Source: Actinobacillus delphinicola (GTDB lineage Bacteria; Pseudomonadota; Gammaproteobacteria; Enterobacterales; Pasteurellaceae). Taken from it: 64,000 nucleotides of DNA. Under the pieces are notes generated by a model that had not been told where the DNA came from, did no database searches, and saw nothing but the letters and a program-made list of their open reading frames with translations. A program made the position numbers and the translations under genes. Shown one piece after another: positions 28,931-43,695 of the stretch. The first letter of the stretch is position 1; each line of letters begins with the position of its first letter. Location: NCBI RefSeq assembly GCF_900638385.1, contig NZ_LR134510.1, positions 744,001-808,000 of the forward strand. Reading direction: 5' to 3'.

Positions 28931-30061
28931 TTAAAATACTCGTGATAAATATTCTTGCTCTACATCAAAGGTAAAAGGTTCCTGTTTATCACTAAGCAAA
29001 TACCCACCTAAATCTCTCGCTAGGGCTTTCGCTGAATTAATCATAAAACGTAAATTAGTTCTCGCTGAACCGTACTTAACAGGCGTTTCCATAAAGATTG
29101 CCACCCCGAAAGTTCTCATACTTTCCATATTTTCGGGATTAAACTCACCTGGACCATCTAAATTAGCCAAGCTAAATAAAATCGGGCTATGGCAATTAAA
29201 TTCACTGTGGCGATGGAAAATAGATTGCGCGCCAAATAAAAATCCTTCTTTATCTAAAGCCTGATGCAAGTCACTTCCTTTAAAGCAACTATTATCTGGT
29301 GCAACAACATAAAGCATAATTACGTTGCTGGTATCCTGTTTTAGTTCTTCTTCAGTTACTTCTTCAACTGGCGATGTTTCATTTTCTGGAAGAAGGGATT
29401 CTTCTGCAATGTTAGTGCTTGGTAATTCATCTTCCTTATCTGTTTCAACATCAACAACATGCTGAATAATTTCAGGTGTTTCTTTTATCGCTTTCTTTTC
29501 TTCTTTTTCATCAGTCATAACATCGGTATCAACTGAAACTGATGGAGTATTTTCATCCGATTCTGCATTCTTTGGCATGCTCGGCATTTCAATATCTTTC
29601 GGCTGATCTTTTTTCTTTGTTTGAACAATTTGTTCACGTGCAGCAGACGACTTATTATCATTTAAGTCATTAGATAATTTAACATTTTTATCAGTTTGTG
29701 AGGGCTTATCACGCAGGCTAATCGTAATATGACTTAAATCTGCATTTAATGTCGTATTATCTTCTGTGATATCAATTTGCTCATCTATATTTTTACGTTT
29801 TTCTTTATGAACAAAATTACCAGCTGATAGAGAACCTGATGTTTCTTTATCTTTTGCATTTTGAGAGAAATTTTCATTTTCCACAGTTCCCATTTCAGCC
29901 GATCCGTCTGTCGGTAAATCAACGGAATCTGTCGCCGATTTCATGGGATCTTCATTATCAAAAACTTTTGACTTATTTTGACGATTTAGCCAAATACCAT
30001 GAACAACTAAAATAACAACGGCGATAGCGCCTAAAATAATCAGAATCGTATTTAAATCCAT
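28931..30061 (-). CDS. zipA: Cell division protein ZipA
   Basis: A 376-residue divisome protein that tethers FtsZ to the inner membrane. An N-terminal membrane helix (about residues 4-24, TILIILGAIAVVILVVHGIW) is followed by a long charged, Ser/Glu/Asp-rich linker and a C-terminal ZipA FtsZ-binding domain from about residue 245, including YVVAPDNSCFKGSDL and RHSEFN. The linker is acidic rather than Pro/Gln-rich as in E. coli, which is normal variation. cysZ is divergently transcribed next to it. ligA, its usual neighbour, is displaced by the iron transporter genes. Confidence 0.9.
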   Translation of the reverse strand: MDLNTILIILGAIAVVILVVHGIWLNRQNKSKVFDNEDPMKSATDSVDLPTDGSAEMGTVENENFSQNAKDKETSGSLSAGNFVHKEKRKNIDEQIDITEDNTTLNADLSHITISLRDKPSQTDKNVKLSNDLNDNKSSAAREQIVQTKKKDQPKDIEMPSMPKNAESDENTPSVSVDTDVMTDEKEEKKAIKETPEIIQHVVDVETDKEDELPSTNIAEESLLPENETSPVEEVTEEELKQDTSNVIMLYVVAPDNSCFKGSDLHQALDKEGFLFGAQSIFHRHSEFNCHSPILFSLANLDGPGEFNPENMESMRTFGVAIFMETPVKYGSARTNLRFMINSAKALARDLGGYLLSDKQEPFTFDVEQEYLSRVF

Positions 30062-30241
30062 TATAAACTCCCACGAAGTTTGCTTGTCTTAATTGCACAA
30101 ACAAAATGATATTAAGCTTATCATATTTTCAAACGGTTATCATAAGCAAAAGATATTTTTTGGTGATAACTTCAACTATAAAGGCTCTATAATGTAACAA
30201 AATATGATATTTTGCATATTAATTTTTAAAAAGGAAAAATT

Positions 30242-31018
30242 ATGTCTATTTTACAAGAATTATTAGAAGGTATTCATTACTTCAAAACTGGTTGGAGTTT
30301 AATATCTCGTAAGGGCTTACGCCGCTTTGTCGTCGTTCCTGTTTTACTCAATATTTTATTTTTAATTGGACTCTTTTGGATCTTTATTACGCAAATTGAT
30401 CATCAAATTGATACTATTATGACCTTACTTCCCCATTGGTTAAGTTGGGTGAGTCATATTCTCGTATTCTTTGCCGTCGCCATTATTCTATTAGTCTATT
30501 ATTTCATTTTTAATAGTCTATCGGGATTCATTGCCGCACCTTTTAATGGACTACTTTCGGAAAAAGTAGAAAGTATGCTAACAGGTGAAGAGGCGAATGA
30601 TGACAGTATCATAGATATAATCAAAGATCTTCCCCGTACGTTTAAACGTGAATGGCTAAAAATTTGGTACAGCCTACCGCGTATTATTATCCTGTTTATC
30701 CTAGGGTTTGTTCCATTTATTGGGCAATTTATTATCCCAGTGATTATTTTTGTTTTTACGGCATGGTCTCAAACGATTCAATATTGTGACTATCCATTTG
30801 ATAATCATAAAATTCCTTTTTTAACCATGAAAAATGCGTTGAAAAAGAAACCTTATGCTAACTTTAGCTTTGGGGTATTAGTGATGATTTGTACTTTCAT
30901 TCCATTCATTAACTTTGTGATTATCCCAGTGGCAATTTGTGGCGCTACTGCTATGTGGGTCGATAATTATAGACAACATTTTATTACAAATAAGAGTACT
31001 GAAGTTGTTGAAAAGTAA
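30242..31018 (+). CDS. cysZ: Sulfate transporter CysZ
   Basis: A 258-residue inner-membrane protein of the CysZ/EI24 family, which supplies sulfate for cysteine synthesis. Family signatures are the GWSLISRKGLRRFVVVP start, a FNSLSGFIAAPFNGLLSEKVE segment, and DYPFDNHKIPF near residue 180. An AAGGA ribosome site precedes the ATG. It is divergent from zipA. cysK, the enzyme at the end of the pathway, lies about 11 kb away here. Confidence 0.9.
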   Translation: MSILQELLEGIHYFKTGWSLISRKGLRRFVVVPVLLNILFLIGLFWIFITQIDHQIDTIMTLLPHWLSWVSHILVFFAVAIILLVYYFIFNSLSGFIAAPFNGLLSEKVESMLTGEEANDDSIIDIIKDLPRTFKREWLKIWYSLPRIIILFILGFVPFIGQFIIPVIIFVFTAWSQTIQYCDYPFDNHKIPFLTMKNALKKKPYANFSFGVLVMICTFIPFINFVIIPVAICGATAMWVDNYRQHFITNKSTEVVEK

Positions 31019-31053
31019 AACTATTTTCGTATTAATAATGACCGAACATCAAT

Positions 31054-31084
31054 AATACGCCCCCATTTTCGATAAATTTTATGC
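31054..31084 (+). repeat. ACGCC dispersed repeat, single copy
   Basis: Reads ATACGCCCCCATTTTCG then ATAAATTTTATGC; it has five C residues where most copies have four. It lies between cysZ and the shared terminator. Confidence 0.8.
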
Positions 31085-31117
31085 AAAAAAAATCCTACCG
31101 CTTGGTAGGATTTTTTA
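31084..31117. terminator. Bidirectional terminator between cysZ and atpC
   Basis: AAATCCTACC and GGTAGGATTT arms with loop GCTT; A-run on one side and T-run on the other serve both convergent units. Confidence 0.9.
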
Positions 31118-31130
31118 TTTAACTGCGTGA

Positions 31131-31550
31131 TTAGTATTTACGTACTTTTTCCGCTAATTCGTAAGCACGTAGTTTTGCGATTTCTTGTGCAAGACGAAGA
31201 ATCATCATATCGTAGTTTTCATCATTTTTCGCAATAATATTTTCTTCAGCTTGACGTTTCGCTTCTAAAATACGTTCACGATCTAACTCTTCACCACGAA
31301 TAGCCACATCTGCTAAAACAATAACAGCATGTGGTTGCACTTCCAAGAAACCACCAGATACATAAATGACCTGATGTGTGCCATCTTCTAAAGTGAAATT
31401 CACAATCCCAGGCTTAATTGCGGTTAAAAGTGGAACGTGTCCCGGTAAAATACCGAGTTCCCCTTCAGAACCCGTTGCCTGAAGTGATTTTACTTCACCT
31501 TCAAAAATGCTTTTTTCTGCACTTACGATGGTTAATTTTAATGTTGCCAT
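31131..31550 (-). CDS. atpC: ATP synthase epsilon subunit AtpC
   Basis: A 139-residue epsilon subunit of the F1 central stalk. The N-terminal beta-sandwich includes [22 protein letters not shown], and the C-terminal helices follow from about residue 90. The ATG at 31550 has AAGGAG eight bases before it; an upstream Met five codons earlier lies within the ribosome-site region. Last gene of the atp operon. Confidence 0.95.
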   Translation of the reverse strand: MATLKLTIVSAEKSIFEGEVKSLQATGSEGELGILPGHVPLLTAIKPGIVNFTLEDGTHQVIYVSGGFLEVQPHAVIVLADVAIRGEELDRERILEAKRQAEENIIAKNDENYDMMILRLAQEIAKLRAYELAEKVRKY

Positions 31551-31587
31551 TTTTTTCTCCTTCAAGTTTTAATCAATCTTGAAGTGA

Positions 31588-33857
<2,270 letters not shown>

Positions 33858-33869
33858 TTTATTTCTCCA

Positions 33870-35411
33870 TTACCATGAACTATTGGCTTTGAAATTATCT
33901 AAAATTTCTTTCAACTTCGCTTGAATGTCATCGTTGTAGTTGCCAGTTTTAGTTAATTCCGCCATAAATTCTGCGTAATTATTTCTCGCGTAATCTAAAA
34001 GTGCTGAGTCGAAAGCACCGATTCGGTCTAGCTCAACGTCATCTAAATAACCAAATTCAACTGCGTAAAGTTCTAATGCTTGTTCAGCAACACTTAACGG
34101 AGAATATTGTTTTTGTTTTAGAAGTTCTGTTACTTTTTGACCATGAGAAAGTTGTTTACGGGTCGCCGCATCAAGATCAGACGCAAATTGAGCAAACGCT
34201 GCTAATTCACGATACTGAGCAAGTGCAGTACGAATACCACCCGCTAATTTCTTCATAACCTTAGTTTGAGCAGCACCACCAACACGAGATACAGAGATAC
34301 CTGGGTTTACCGCAGGGCGAATACCTGCATTAAACAAGTTAGTTTCTAGGAAAATCTGACCATCGGTAATTGAAATCACGTTTGTAGGTACGAACGCAGA
34401 TACGTCCCCTGCTTGTGTTTCAATGATTGGTAAAGCGGTTAAAGAACCTGTTTTACCTTTTACTTCACCATTAGTGAAACGTTCAACATAGTCAACGTTT
34501 ACACGTGCAGCACGTTCAAGTAAACGTGAGTGAAGATAGAATACATCCCCTGGGAATGCTTCACGACCTGGTGGACGACGTAATAATAGTGAAATTTGAC
34601 GATATGCAACCGCTTGTTTAGATAAATCATCATAAACGATTAACGCATCTTCACCACGATCACGGAAATATTCACCCATCGCACAACCAGCGTAAGGTGC
34701 TAAATATTGTAATGCAGCCGCATCAGATGCAGTTGCTACCACAACGATAGTGTTTTTTAATGCACCGTGTTCTTCTAATTTACGTACTACGTTTGCAATA
34801 GTTGATGCTTTTTGACCAACTGCTACATAAATACATTTAACGCCAGAATCACGTTGGTTAATAATAGTATCAATTGCTAAAGCAGTTTTACCAGTTTGAC
34901 GGTCACCGATAATTAACTCACGTTGACCACGGCCAACTGGAACCATTGAGTCCACTGCTTTATAACCAGTTTGTAAAGGTTGATCAACAGATTGACGATC
35001 AATTACCCCTGGTGCAATTACTTCAACTGGTGAGAAACCATCATGTTCAACTTCGCCTTTACCATCAATTGGTTCACCAAGGGTATTCACTACACGACCT
35101 AGCAAGCCAGCGCCGACTGGTACCTCTAAGATACGACCAGTACACTTAACTTCCATACCTTCCGCTAAATCAGTGTAAGGACCCATTACTACTGCCCCTA
35201 CAGCATCGCGTTCTAGGTTAAGTGCCATTGCATAGCGTCCTGTCGGTAATGCAATCATTTCCCCTTGCATTACATCACTTAAACCATGAATACGAATAAT
35301 GCCGTCGCATACAGATAAAATTTTACCTGTATTTTGAGCTTCGCTTACGACCTTAAAGTTCGCAATGCGTTTTTTTATCAAATCACTAATTTCAGTTGAA
35401 TTTAGTTGCAT
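33870..35411 (-). CDS. atpA: ATP synthase alpha subunit AtpA
   Basis: A 513-residue non-catalytic nucleotide-binding F1 subunit. The P-loop [33 protein letters not shown] and the C-terminal helical domain are complete. [16 protein letters not shown] is the usual alpha N-terminus, which contacts delta. An internal ACCGCTTGT at 34609-34617 is a chance or relic match to the Actinobacillus-type uptake core. Confidence 0.97.
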   Translation of the reverse strand: MQLNSTEISDLIKKRIANFKVVSEAQNTGKILSVCDGIIRIHGLSDVMQGEMIALPTGRYAMALNLERDAVGAVVMGPYTDLAEGMEVKCTGRILEVPVGAGLLGRVVNTLGEPIDGKGEVEHDGFSPVEVIAPGVIDRQSVDQPLQTGYKAVDSMVPVGRGQRELIIGDRQTGKTALAIDTIINQRDSGVKCIYVAVGQKASTIANVVRKLEEHGALKNTIVVVATASDAAALQYLAPYAGCAMGEYFRDRGEDALIVYDDLSKQAVAYRQISLLLRRPPGREAFPGDVFYLHSRLLERAARVNVDYVERFTNGEVKGKTGSLTALPIIETQAGDVSAFVPTNVISITDGQIFLETNLFNAGIRPAVNPGISVSRVGGAAQTKVMKKLAGGIRTALAQYRELAAFAQFASDLDAATRKQLSHGQKVTELLKQKQYSPLSVAEQALELYAVEFGYLDDVELDRIGAFDSALLDYARNNYAEFMAELTKTGNYNDDIQAKLKEILDNFKANSSW

Positions 35412-35423
35412 TTTCTATTCCTC

Positions 35424-35972
35424 TTATAATTGTAGATCGCTAGCTAAGCGTTGAAGTTGTCCACGACTACTTCCATCAATCACCATATCATCTGTGCGGA
35501 TAATACAACCGCCAATCAAAGATTCATCGATGCTACAATTTAAATTAATTTTTCGAGCAAGTCTTTTTTCCATTGCTGTCGCAATCTTTTGTTGCTGTTC
35601 TTCTGTTAATGCAAATGCCGACGTTACATAAACATCAGCAATTGAGCGATAATCTTCCACATAGGATTTATACTCTTCGTACACAGTAGGAAGAACGGCT
35701 AAACGCTCATTTTCTGCCATTAAACGAACAAGATTTTGCCCGTATTGATCTAGTTGTTCGCCACAAAGTGAAATGATTCCATCTGCAAGTGTTTCTGCCG
35801 AATTTGCACTTACCAAAAAGGATTGAACTGTCTCATTTTGGATAAGCTGAGAAAGGAAATTAAGCATTCCTTCCCATTTATCAAGAGCATTTTCATCTTT
35901 AGTAGACTCTTCTACTGCAAAATCAAATACGGCTTTAGCATAAGGGCGAGCTATTGTAGTTAAATCTGACAT
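35424..35972 (-). CDS. atpH: ATP synthase delta subunit AtpH
   Basis: A 182-residue delta subunit of the peripheral stalk (OSCP homologue). [12 protein letters not shown] near the start and [20 protein letters not shown] near the C-terminus are the family signatures. The ATG at 35972 has AGGAAG before it; a Met nine codons upstream falls in the end of atpF and is less likely. Confidence 0.94.
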   Translation of the reverse strand: MSDLTTIARPYAKAVFDFAVEESTKDENALDKWEGMLNFLSQLIQNETVQSFLVSANSAETLADGIISLCGEQLDQYGQNLVRLMAENERLAVLPTVYEEYKSYVEDYRSIADVYVTSAFALTEEQQQKIATAMEKRLARKINLNCSIDESLIGGCIIRTDDMVIDGSSRGQLQRLASDLQL

Positions 35973-35985
35973 CAGCTCTTCCTCC

Positions 35986-36456
35986 CTATAATTCCGCAAC
36001 TAGATTATCAATAATTTCGTTATTGGCCGCTTTATCAATAGTATGACCAACAATTTTTTCAGCACCAGCAATTGCTAACGAAGCAACTTGCGCACGTAAT
36101 TCTTCTTGAACGCGTTTACGTTCACTTTCAACTTCAGCATAACCTTGTTTTACAATGTTAGCTTTTACAGTTTCAGCTTCTGATTTTGCTTCGTCTAGAA
36201 TTTCGTTACGTCGTTTATTCGCTAAGTCGATAATTTCCTGTGCTTTCAATTTCGCTTGGTTTAACTCTTGCTCAACGAATGTTTTTGTATCAGCCTGTTC
36301 TTGTTTTGCTTTTTCTGCAGAAGCTAACGCATCAGCAATAGTACGCTGACGATCTTCAATAGCTTTCATAATTGGTGGCCATACAAATTTCATACAGAAC
36401 CACACAAAAAGTGCAAAAGCAATTAACTGACCAATTAATGTTGCATTTATATTCAC
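35986..36456 (-). CDS. atpF: ATP synthase b subunit AtpF
   Basis: A 156-residue b subunit: one N-terminal membrane helix ([20 protein letters not shown]), then a long charged helical stalk. It dimerises and joins Fo to F1 through delta. Length is identical to the E. coli subunit. It overlaps the upstream end of the longer possible atpH frame but not the chosen atpH start. Confidence 0.95.
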   Translation of the reverse strand: MNINATLIGQLIAFALFVWFCMKFVWPPIMKAIEDRQRTIADALASAEKAKQEQADTKTFVEQELNQAKLKAQEIIDLANKRRNEILDEAKSEAETVKANIVKQGYAEVESERKRVQEELRAQVASLAIAGAEKIVGHTIDKAANNEIIDNLVAEL

Positions 36457-36515
36457 AACGCCTCCTCAATAATGTCTTTTTTTATAAGTAATTACCTTTT
36501 TTAGAAAACAGACAA

Positions 36516-36797
<282 letters not shown>

Positions 36798-36832
36798 CTA
36801 CGCCCCAAGGTTAATAAAAAAAAGTTAATAAA

Positions 36833-38025
<1,193 letters not shown>

Positions 38026-38107
38026 CTCACAACCAATATTTATTGGAAATAAATTATTCTATCATAAAGAAAATGCGTTGCATTATAAACGTTTTCGATT
38101 TAATAGA

Positions 38108-38746
38108 CTAACGATTTTTTACTAAAATGAGATGACGATCACCCAGTAATTGAGGAATATCTAAGCAAATCTTTTCTTCAATTAAAAATTGCTCTGAAAT
38201 TTCTTGTAATTCACTCTCATGGCATTGCCCTTTTAATGCATAATATCTACCTTCTAAATTTGGTAAATGAGCACACCACTTAGTCATATCGCTTAAAGAT
38301 GCAAACGCTCGGCTCAAAACGCCATCAAATTTTTCTTCTGGAATATACTCCTCTACTCTACTAAGAATAGGTGTAACATTTTTTAGTTCTAATTCACGAA
38401 TTGCATTTCGAATAAATTGAATCCGTTTACCAAGACTATCTAATAAAAAAAATTCTTTTTCTGGATACATTATTGCAAGAGGTAAGCCAGGAAGTCCAGG
38501 ACCTGTTCCCACATCAATAAAACGATTACCTTTTAAATAAGGTCCAACAGCTAAGCTATCCAAAATATGTTTAATTAACATTTCTTCAGGATCACGAATT
38601 GCTGTTAAATTATATGCCTTATTCCATTTATTGAGTAAACCAATAAGCTTTACGAGTTTCTCTTTTTGGATACTCGTAAGCTCATATGGACATTGTGGAA
38701 GTAATTGCTCTAATTTTTGCAATAATTTTTCTTCTAATCCTGTCAT
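38108..38746 (-). CDS. rsmG: 16S rRNA m7G527 methyltransferase RsmG (GidB)
   Basis: A 212-residue SAM-dependent methyltransferase that modifies G527 of 16S rRNA; loss gives low-level streptomycin resistance in other species. Motifs are [21 protein letters not shown] and the SAM loop [17 protein letters not shown]. It starts on the base after the mnmG stop codon, so translation is coupled. The atp genes follow, as in E. coli. Confidence 0.95.
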   Translation of the reverse strand: MTGLEEKLLQKLEQLLPQCPYELTSIQKEKLVKLIGLLNKWNKAYNLTAIRDPEEMLIKHILDSLAVGPYLKGNRFIDVGTGPGLPGLPLAIMYPEKEFFLLDSLGKRIQFIRNAIRELELKNVTPILSRVEEYIPEEKFDGVLSRAFASLSDMTKWCAHLPNLEGRYYALKGQCHESELQEISEQFLIEEKICLDIPQLLGDRHLILVKNR

Positions 38747-40636
38747 CTATTCTCCACGTTTTAACATACCTTGTTTTTTCAAATTCACCAACAAGATAGA
38801 AATCGCCGCAGGTGTTACTCCTGAAATCCGACTAGCTTGCCCAATAGATACTGGACGATGTTGTTCTAGTTTTAAACGTACTTCATTAGATAAACCAGAA
38901 ACTTGACTATAATCGAAAGATGCTGGAATTTCTGTATTTTCGTGACGTTTTTGGCGTTCAATTTCTTCTTGCTGATGCTCAATATAGCCCTGATACTTAA
39001 CCATAATTTCAACTTGATCCGCAACAGCTTTATCTTCTACTGCTGGAGCAAAGAATTCATGTTGAGTCAATTTTTCATAAGTCATTTCTGGGCGACGCAA
39101 TAAGTCTTCACCACTTGCCTCACGAGACAATGGTGTATTTAACATTTCATTAATGGATGCAAGATGTTCTGAACGTAAATGAATCCACGTTTCACGCAAA
39201 CGTTGTTTTTCTACTTCAATAGCTTCCATTTTTTTATTAAATGCAGCCCAGCGAGCATCATCAATTAGACCAAATTCATGTGCAATTGGTGTTAAACGAG
39301 CATCAGCATTATCTTCGCGTAAAATTAATCGATATTCGGCGCGTGATGTGAATAAACGATATGGTTCTTTTGTACCTAATGTACTTAAATCATCAACCAA
39401 TACACCTAAATACGCTTGATCACGACGTGGATACCATTGTTCTTTATCTTGAACAAATCGTCCTGCATTTATCCCAGCTAATAAACCTTGAGCAGCAGCT
39501 TCTTCGTATCCTGTTGTACCATTAATTTGACCTGCAAAGAATAAACCACGGATCGCTTTAGTTTCTAAAGTAGGTTTAAGATCTCTAGGATCAAAATAAT
39601 CATACTCGATCGCATAGCCAGGTCGAACAATACGGACATTTTCTAAACCTTTCATTGAATGCACGATTTGCATTTGTACATCAAATGGCAAACTAGTCGA
39701 AATTCCATTTGGATAAATCTCATTTGTCGTCAAGCCTTCTGGCTCGAGATAAATTTGGTGCGCATTACGATCAGCAAAGCGTACTACTTTATCTTCTATT
39801 GATGGACAATAACGAGGACCAACCCCTTCAATAATTCCAGCAAACATCGGACTACGATCCAAATTATTACGGATCACTTCATGCGTCTTTTCATTCGTAT
39901 GCGTAATAAAACATGCGATCTGACGAGGATGTTGATCCGCTGATCCCATAAATGAAAATACAGGTGGAATTGGATCTCCTGGTTGTTGTGCCAATTGTGA
40001 GAAATCAATTGTTCTTGCATCAAGACGTGGTGGCGTCCCTGTTTTTAAGCGTGCCACACGAAGATCGTAGGATCTTAATTTATCCGCAAGAGCAATTGAC
40101 GCAGGATCACCTAAACGACCACCGGCATAATTTTCCAAACCTATATGGATCTTACCGCCTAAAAAGGTCCCTGCTGTTAAAACGACAGATCGGGATCTAA
40201 ATTTCAATCCCATTTTTGTTTCAACACCAACTGCTTGACCATTTTCAATAATAATATCCGTCACTTCCTGTTGGAAAATATCAAGATTTTCTTGTTTTTC
40301 CAACACCATCCTAACTGTTTGACGATAAAGTGCTTTATCTGCTTGAGCTCGTGTTGCACGAACAGCAGGTCCCTTACTACTGTTAAGTGTTCTAAATTGA
40401 ATACCCGCTTTATCTGTTGCAGTTGCCATGAGACCGCCCATAGCATCAATTTCCTTAACTAAATGTCCTTTACCGATCCCACCTATTGCTGGATTGCATG
40501 ACATTTGACCGAGAGTATCAATATTATGAGTAAGCAGTAATGTTTTTAACCCCATTCTCGCTGGAGCAAGTGCTGCCTCAGTTCCTGCATGACCGCCACC
40601 AATAACAATGACGTCATAAGTATCTGTATAAAACAT
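38747..40636 (-). CDS. mnmG: tRNA uridine-5-carboxymethylaminomethyl enzyme MnmG (GidA)
   Basis: A 629-residue FAD-dependent enzyme. With MnmE it adds the cmnm5 group to wobble U34 of several tRNAs. The FAD dinucleotide-binding motif is [19 protein letters not shown] at the start; [19 protein letters not shown] and the C-terminal MnmE-interaction domain are complete. The ATG at 40636 has AAGGAA four bases before it; a Met four codons upstream has none. It is transcribed away from the oriC-like region. Confidence 0.96.
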   Translation of the reverse strand: MFYTDTYDVIVIGGGHAGTEAALAPARMGLKTLLLTHNIDTLGQMSCNPAIGGIGKGHLVKEIDAMGGLMATATDKAGIQFRTLNSSKGPAVRATRAQADKALYRQTVRMVLEKQENLDIFQQEVTDIIIENGQAVGVETKMGLKFRSRSVVLTAGTFLGGKIHIGLENYAGGRLGDPASIALADKLRSYDLRVARLKTGTPPRLDARTIDFSQLAQQPGDPIPPVFSFMGSADQHPRQIACFITHTNEKTHEVIRNNLDRSPMFAGIIEGVGPRYCPSIEDKVVRFADRNAHQIYLEPEGLTTNEIYPNGISTSLPFDVQMQIVHSMKGLENVRIVRPGYAIEYDYFDPRDLKPTLETKAIRGLFFAGQINGTTGYEEAAAQGLLAGINAGRFVQDKEQWYPRRDQAYLGVLVDDLSTLGTKEPYRLFTSRAEYRLILREDNADARLTPIAHEFGLIDDARWAAFNKKMEAIEVEKQRLRETWIHLRSEHLASINEMLNTPLSREASGEDLLRRPEMTYEKLTQHEFFAPAVEDKAVADQVEIMVKYQGYIEHQQEEIERQKRHENTEIPASFDYSQVSGLSNEVRLKLEQHRPVSIGQASRISGVTPAAISILLVNLKKQGMLKRGE

Positions 40637-40699
40637 AAATTCCTTCATATAAGAAAAAAATAACAGGATATTTTAACTCAATTAGAAATGAATACCAAT

Positions 40700-41010
40700 C
40701 ATGAAATATAAGATCAAAGATCTAAAAATAGATCCTTTTGATCTTTTGGATCATATAAATAAGATCTTTTTATAAGATCTTTATTATTTTTATTATTAGG
40801 GAGATAGATCTCTGTGGATAAGTAAGAAAAACTTTTTATTTTTAAGATCTTATCAACATTTTAACTTGTGAAGATCTTTTATTGAAATGAGAGGATAGCT
40901 TGTTCGTAAAATGGGAAGATATACACAGGCATGTAATAAAACTAGACTTATTCAAGAAGAATTAAGCACTTTTACGGTAAGAAAATAAGAGTTATCCACA
41001 GATGAAGTGC
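40700..41010. other. Probable chromosomal replication origin oriC
   Basis: The mnmG-mioC spacer holds 10 GATC sites between 40712 and 40876, plus one at 41024. It has two AT-rich 13-mer-like unwinding repeats starting with GATCTTT (40763 and 40776). DnaA boxes are: perfect TTATCCACA at 40992-41000, the perfect reverse TGTGGATAA at 40813-40821, TTATCAACA at 40850-40858 (one mismatch), and ATATACACA at 40919-40927 (one mismatch to TTATACACA). The flanking order mioC-oriC-mnmG-rsmG-atp is the same as in E. coli. Confidence 0.9.
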
Positions 41011-41036
41011 TTAAATAATGAAAGATCTTAATTACT

Positions 41037-41483
41037 TTATAAGTAATTTGATAGGAAAGAAGGTAACCATTCTTCAGCAACTGATTCAGGATCCATTGTC
41101 GTGGTCACGTCTATTTTTATTGGTGATGCAAGTTCTGTTGCAAAATGATCTTTAAGAATTTGGGTTGCTTTATCTACGGCATGGCAGTAGGTATCGTAAT
41201 TGCTATCGCCAAGACCAACGACACCAAATTTTAATTTAGAAAGATCTAAATTTTTATCAATAATATCTTGAAATAACGGGAGTAAATTGTCTGGAATTTC
41301 ACCAGCACCATAGGTAGATGTCACGATTAACCAATGGGAATAGTCTTTTACTTCATTTAAATTAGGACCGTGGAAGATATCTAATTCAATGTCTTCATTT
41401 TCTAATATTTCATATAAAGCTTCGGCAACTTCTTCGGCATTTCCTAGTGTACTACCAGAAATGATACAAAGTTTTTTTGTCAT
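41037..41483 (-). CDS. mioC: Flavodoxin-like protein MioC
   Basis: A 148-residue FMN-binding flavodoxin-fold protein. The phosphate loop is SGSTLGNAEEVAE, and STYGAGEIPDN and GLGDSNYDTYCHA are the other FMN loops. E. coli MioC is a flavodoxin needed for biotin synthase activity in vitro. Transcription runs into oriC, an arrangement known to influence initiation in E. coli. Confidence 0.93.
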   Translation of the reverse strand: MTKKLCIISGSTLGNAEEVAEALYEILENEDIELDIFHGPNLNEVKDYSHWLIVTSTYGAGEIPDNLLPLFQDIIDKNLDLSKLKFGVVGLGDSNYDTYCHAVDKATQILKDHFATELASPIKIDVTTTMDPESVAEEWLPSFLSNYL

Positions 41484-41503
41484 AGCGTTTCCTTAAAAAA
41501 TAA

Positions 41504-41533
41504 AAAAGCTTAGTTTTATCGACTAAGCTTTTG
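41504..41533 (-). terminator. Terminator between zapB and mioC
   Basis: AAAAGCTTAG and CTAAGCTTTT arms with T residues on the minus strand, immediately after the zapB stop. Confidence 0.8.
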
Positions 41534-41538
41534 ATTTA

Positions 41539-41736
41539 TTAAACATTATCAATTCGACCAAGTAATGCTCTTAAGCGATCTTGGAAGTCGTTATGCTCAG
41601 ATTTAAGACTTTCATTTTCTTGTGATAATTGTTGATTTTTTCCTTTTAACTCTTCAATTTCTAATTGAAGTAATTGGATAGTTTCAACAGCTTCTTTAAT
41701 TTTACCTTCAAGTTGATCTAAAATTTCAAAAGACAT
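41539..41736 (-). CDS. zapB: Cell division protein ZapB
   Basis: A 65-residue, almost entirely coiled-coil protein (MSFEILDQLEGKIKEAVETI then IEELKGKNQQLSQENESLK). ZapB joins ZapA to stabilise the Z-ring and link it to the chromosome terminus. Length and heptad pattern fit the family. An AAGGAA site precedes the start. Confidence 0.88.
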   Translation of the reverse strand: MSFEILDQLEGKIKEAVETIQLLQLEIEELKGKNQQLSQENESLKSEHNDFQDRLRALLGRIDNV

Positions 41737-41921
41737 TTTATTTCCTTATCTATGGTTATGGATAAATATAGTGGTTATTTTACTCTATTTTTGTAACTTT
41801 TTGTAACCTTTTATACTTCACTTTTTGAAGTTTTTAAAAAATAGGAAAAAAATACAACAAAGGAAGGATCCTTTAACTACCTAAAAAAGTGATCTATTTT
41901 TAAAACTAAAAAGGAGATCGT

Positions 41922-42863
41922 ATGATCTATTCAGATAATACTGAAAGTATAGGAAAAACCCCACTCATTCGTTTACAACATTTTGGTCAGAATAATATTC
42001 TGGCAAAAGTCGAATCACGCAATCCAAGTTTTAGCGTAAAATGTCGCGTTGGAGCGAATATGATTTGGCAAGCAGAAAAAGATGGTATTTTAGTCAAAGG
42101 AAAAGAAGTTTTAGAAGCTACGAGTGGTAACACAGGTGTTGCATTAGCGTATGCTACGGCTGCAAGAGGGTATGCGTTAACAATTGTAATGCCAGAAAAT
42201 ATGAGTGAAGAACGAAAGTTACTTCTTAAAGGACTTGGTGTTAATCTTATCTTAACTGAGGCATCTTTGGGAATGAAGGGTGCTATGCAAAAAGCAAAGG
42301 AAATTTATGAAACAGATCCTTCGCACTATGTTATGTTGAATCAATTTGAAAATCCAGCAAATCCTGATATTCATCGCCGTACAACAGGCCCTGAAATTAT
42401 TAAAGATACAGATGGGAAGATCGATGTGATCGTCGCAGGTGTCGGTACAGGAGGCACCTTGACAGGAATTGCGACTTATATGAAAAAAGATCTTAAAAAA
42501 GATGTAATCGTGGTTGCGGTAGAACCGAGTGAATCACCAGTGATTACGCAGAAGCTAGCAGGCAAAGATCTTAATCCAGCCCCTCATAAGATCCAAGGAA
42601 TAGGGGCAGGTTTTATTCCAAAAAATTTGGATCTTTCTTTAATTGATCGTGTGATCTGCGTAACAAGTGAAGAAGCGCTTGCAACAGCAAGAGATCTTAT
42701 GAAAAAAGAAGGTATTCTCGCAGGGATTTCATCAGGGGCTGCTGTCTTTGCTGCAAATAAGTTAGCTCAGGATCCGTATTTTAAAGATAAAAATATTGTT
42801 GCGATTCTACCGTCTTCAGCAGAACGTTATTTAAGTACAGTATTATTTGATCCTTATCGCTAG
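41922..42863 (+). CDS. cysK: Cysteine synthase A (O-acetylserine sulfhydrylase) CysK
   Basis: A 313-residue PLP enzyme that makes cysteine from O-acetylserine and sulfide. The PLP Lys is in [16 protein letters not shown], the substrate loop is [13 protein letters not shown], and the phosphate loop is [21 protein letters not shown] follows near the C-terminus. The similarity to E. coli CysK is strong throughout, more than to CysM. AAGGAG lies eight bases before the ATG. A bidirectional terminator separates it from tfoX. Confidence 0.93.
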   Translation: MIYSDNTESIGKTPLIRLQHFGQNNILAKVESRNPSFSVKCRVGANMIWQAEKDGILVKGKEVLEATSGNTGVALAYATAARGYALTIVMPENMSEERKLLLKGLGVNLILTEASLGMKGAMQKAKEIYETDPSHYVMLNQFENPANPDIHRRTTGPEIIKDTDGKIDVIVAGVGTGGTLTGIATYMKKDLKKDVIVVAVEPSESPVITQKLAGKDLNPAPHKIQGIGAGFIPKNLDLSLIDRVICVTSEEALATARDLMKKEGILAGISSGAAVFAANKLAQDPYFKDKNIVAILPSSAERYLSTVLFDPYR

Positions 42864-42882
42864 AAATCATACATAAAATAAA

Positions 42883-42912
42883 AAAAGAAGCCGTCTTAAA
42901 ACGGCTTCTTTT
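42883..42912. terminator. Bidirectional terminator between cysK and tfoX
   Basis: AAAAGAAGCCGT and ACGGCTTCTTTT arms around CTTAAA. Confidence 0.9.
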
Positions 42913-42929
42913 ATATCACATGGGATAAA

Positions 42930-43604
42930 TTACTGCTTATTTTTATAGTACTCTTCAAGTAAAAGTGATTTGATAGGTTTCAAATTTTCTTTTTCGAGTG
43001 CTTCATTGAGATCAATAAGTGCTTGAATCCGAACTTGTTTAGGTAATACATAAGGATGTCTTGAGGCTAAAGCTCCAACTAATTCCCAATAAATTGTTAA
43101 ACTAACGGGAATTTCTGCTTTTTTTAAGGCCACGAAACAATTTACCGCTCCTCGCTCTTTAAATGATTTCACATCATAGACTTCAATTTTTGCGAGTAAT
43201 CTTTCATGTTTTATACTTAAATTGGAAAGTTCTTTAATACGATTTTTTTTTAAGATTTGCGCATCGAGATGATGTTGCGTAGCTTGCTGAATACACATTA
43301 AGACAACATTTTTAAGTTGTTCATCATCACGCATAGTATCTATCGGTAAGCGATAATAATGACTTAAGCTAAGGTGTGTTTCATTTGTTTTTGCCAAACA
43401 GGAAGCACCACCAAGCTCATCCACAATATAACTCGCTACTTCATCTTTTGCTTTGAGGTATAATACATCATTTAAAAATAAGCCAAACATCAGCTTATTT
43501 TTAAAAAATCCAAAACCGCTGAAAAGATTTTTTGTAGTCACTTCGCCTACAAGATTAGATAAACGTTGTTTTAAGATATTTAGATTGTCGGTATACCGAT
43601 ACAT
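42930..43604 (-). CDS. tfoX: Competence activator Sxy/TfoX
   Basis: A 224-residue protein with the TfoX N-terminal domain (TTKNLFSGFGFFKNKLMFGLF) and TfoX C-terminal domain (VKSFKERGAVNCFVALKKAE). Sxy makes CRP act at CRP-S promoters of DNA-uptake genes, so its presence argues for natural competence. The ATG at 43604 is chosen because GAGG lies five bases before it; eight further in-frame codons upstream begin with TTG and include that ribosome site. A CRP-S-type site lies about 90 bases upstream. Confidence 0.9.
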   Translation of the reverse strand: MYRYTDNLNILKQRLSNLVGEVTTKNLFSGFGFFKNKLMFGLFLNDVLYLKAKDEVASYIVDELGGASCLAKTNETHLSLSHYYRLPIDTMRDDEQLKNVVLMCIQQATQHHLDAQILKKNRIKELSNLSIKHERLLAKIEVYDVKSFKERGAVNCFVALKKAEIPVSLTIYWELVGALASRHPYVLPKQVRIQALIDLNEALEKENLKPIKSLLLEEYYKNKQ

Positions 43605-43695
43605 TTCCACCTCTAAGAGTTGTTTCAAGTAAATTGTATAAAGAGATACCTATTTTATAGTATAAAGAGGGGCTTTCGGAAAAATATTTCAAAAG

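Noticed and set aside
36800-36806. ACGCCCC in the atpE-atpB spacer
   Set aside because: The core is present but the following bases AAGGTTAATAAAA do not fit the tail pattern; it also belongs to a short GGGC/GCCC hairpin.
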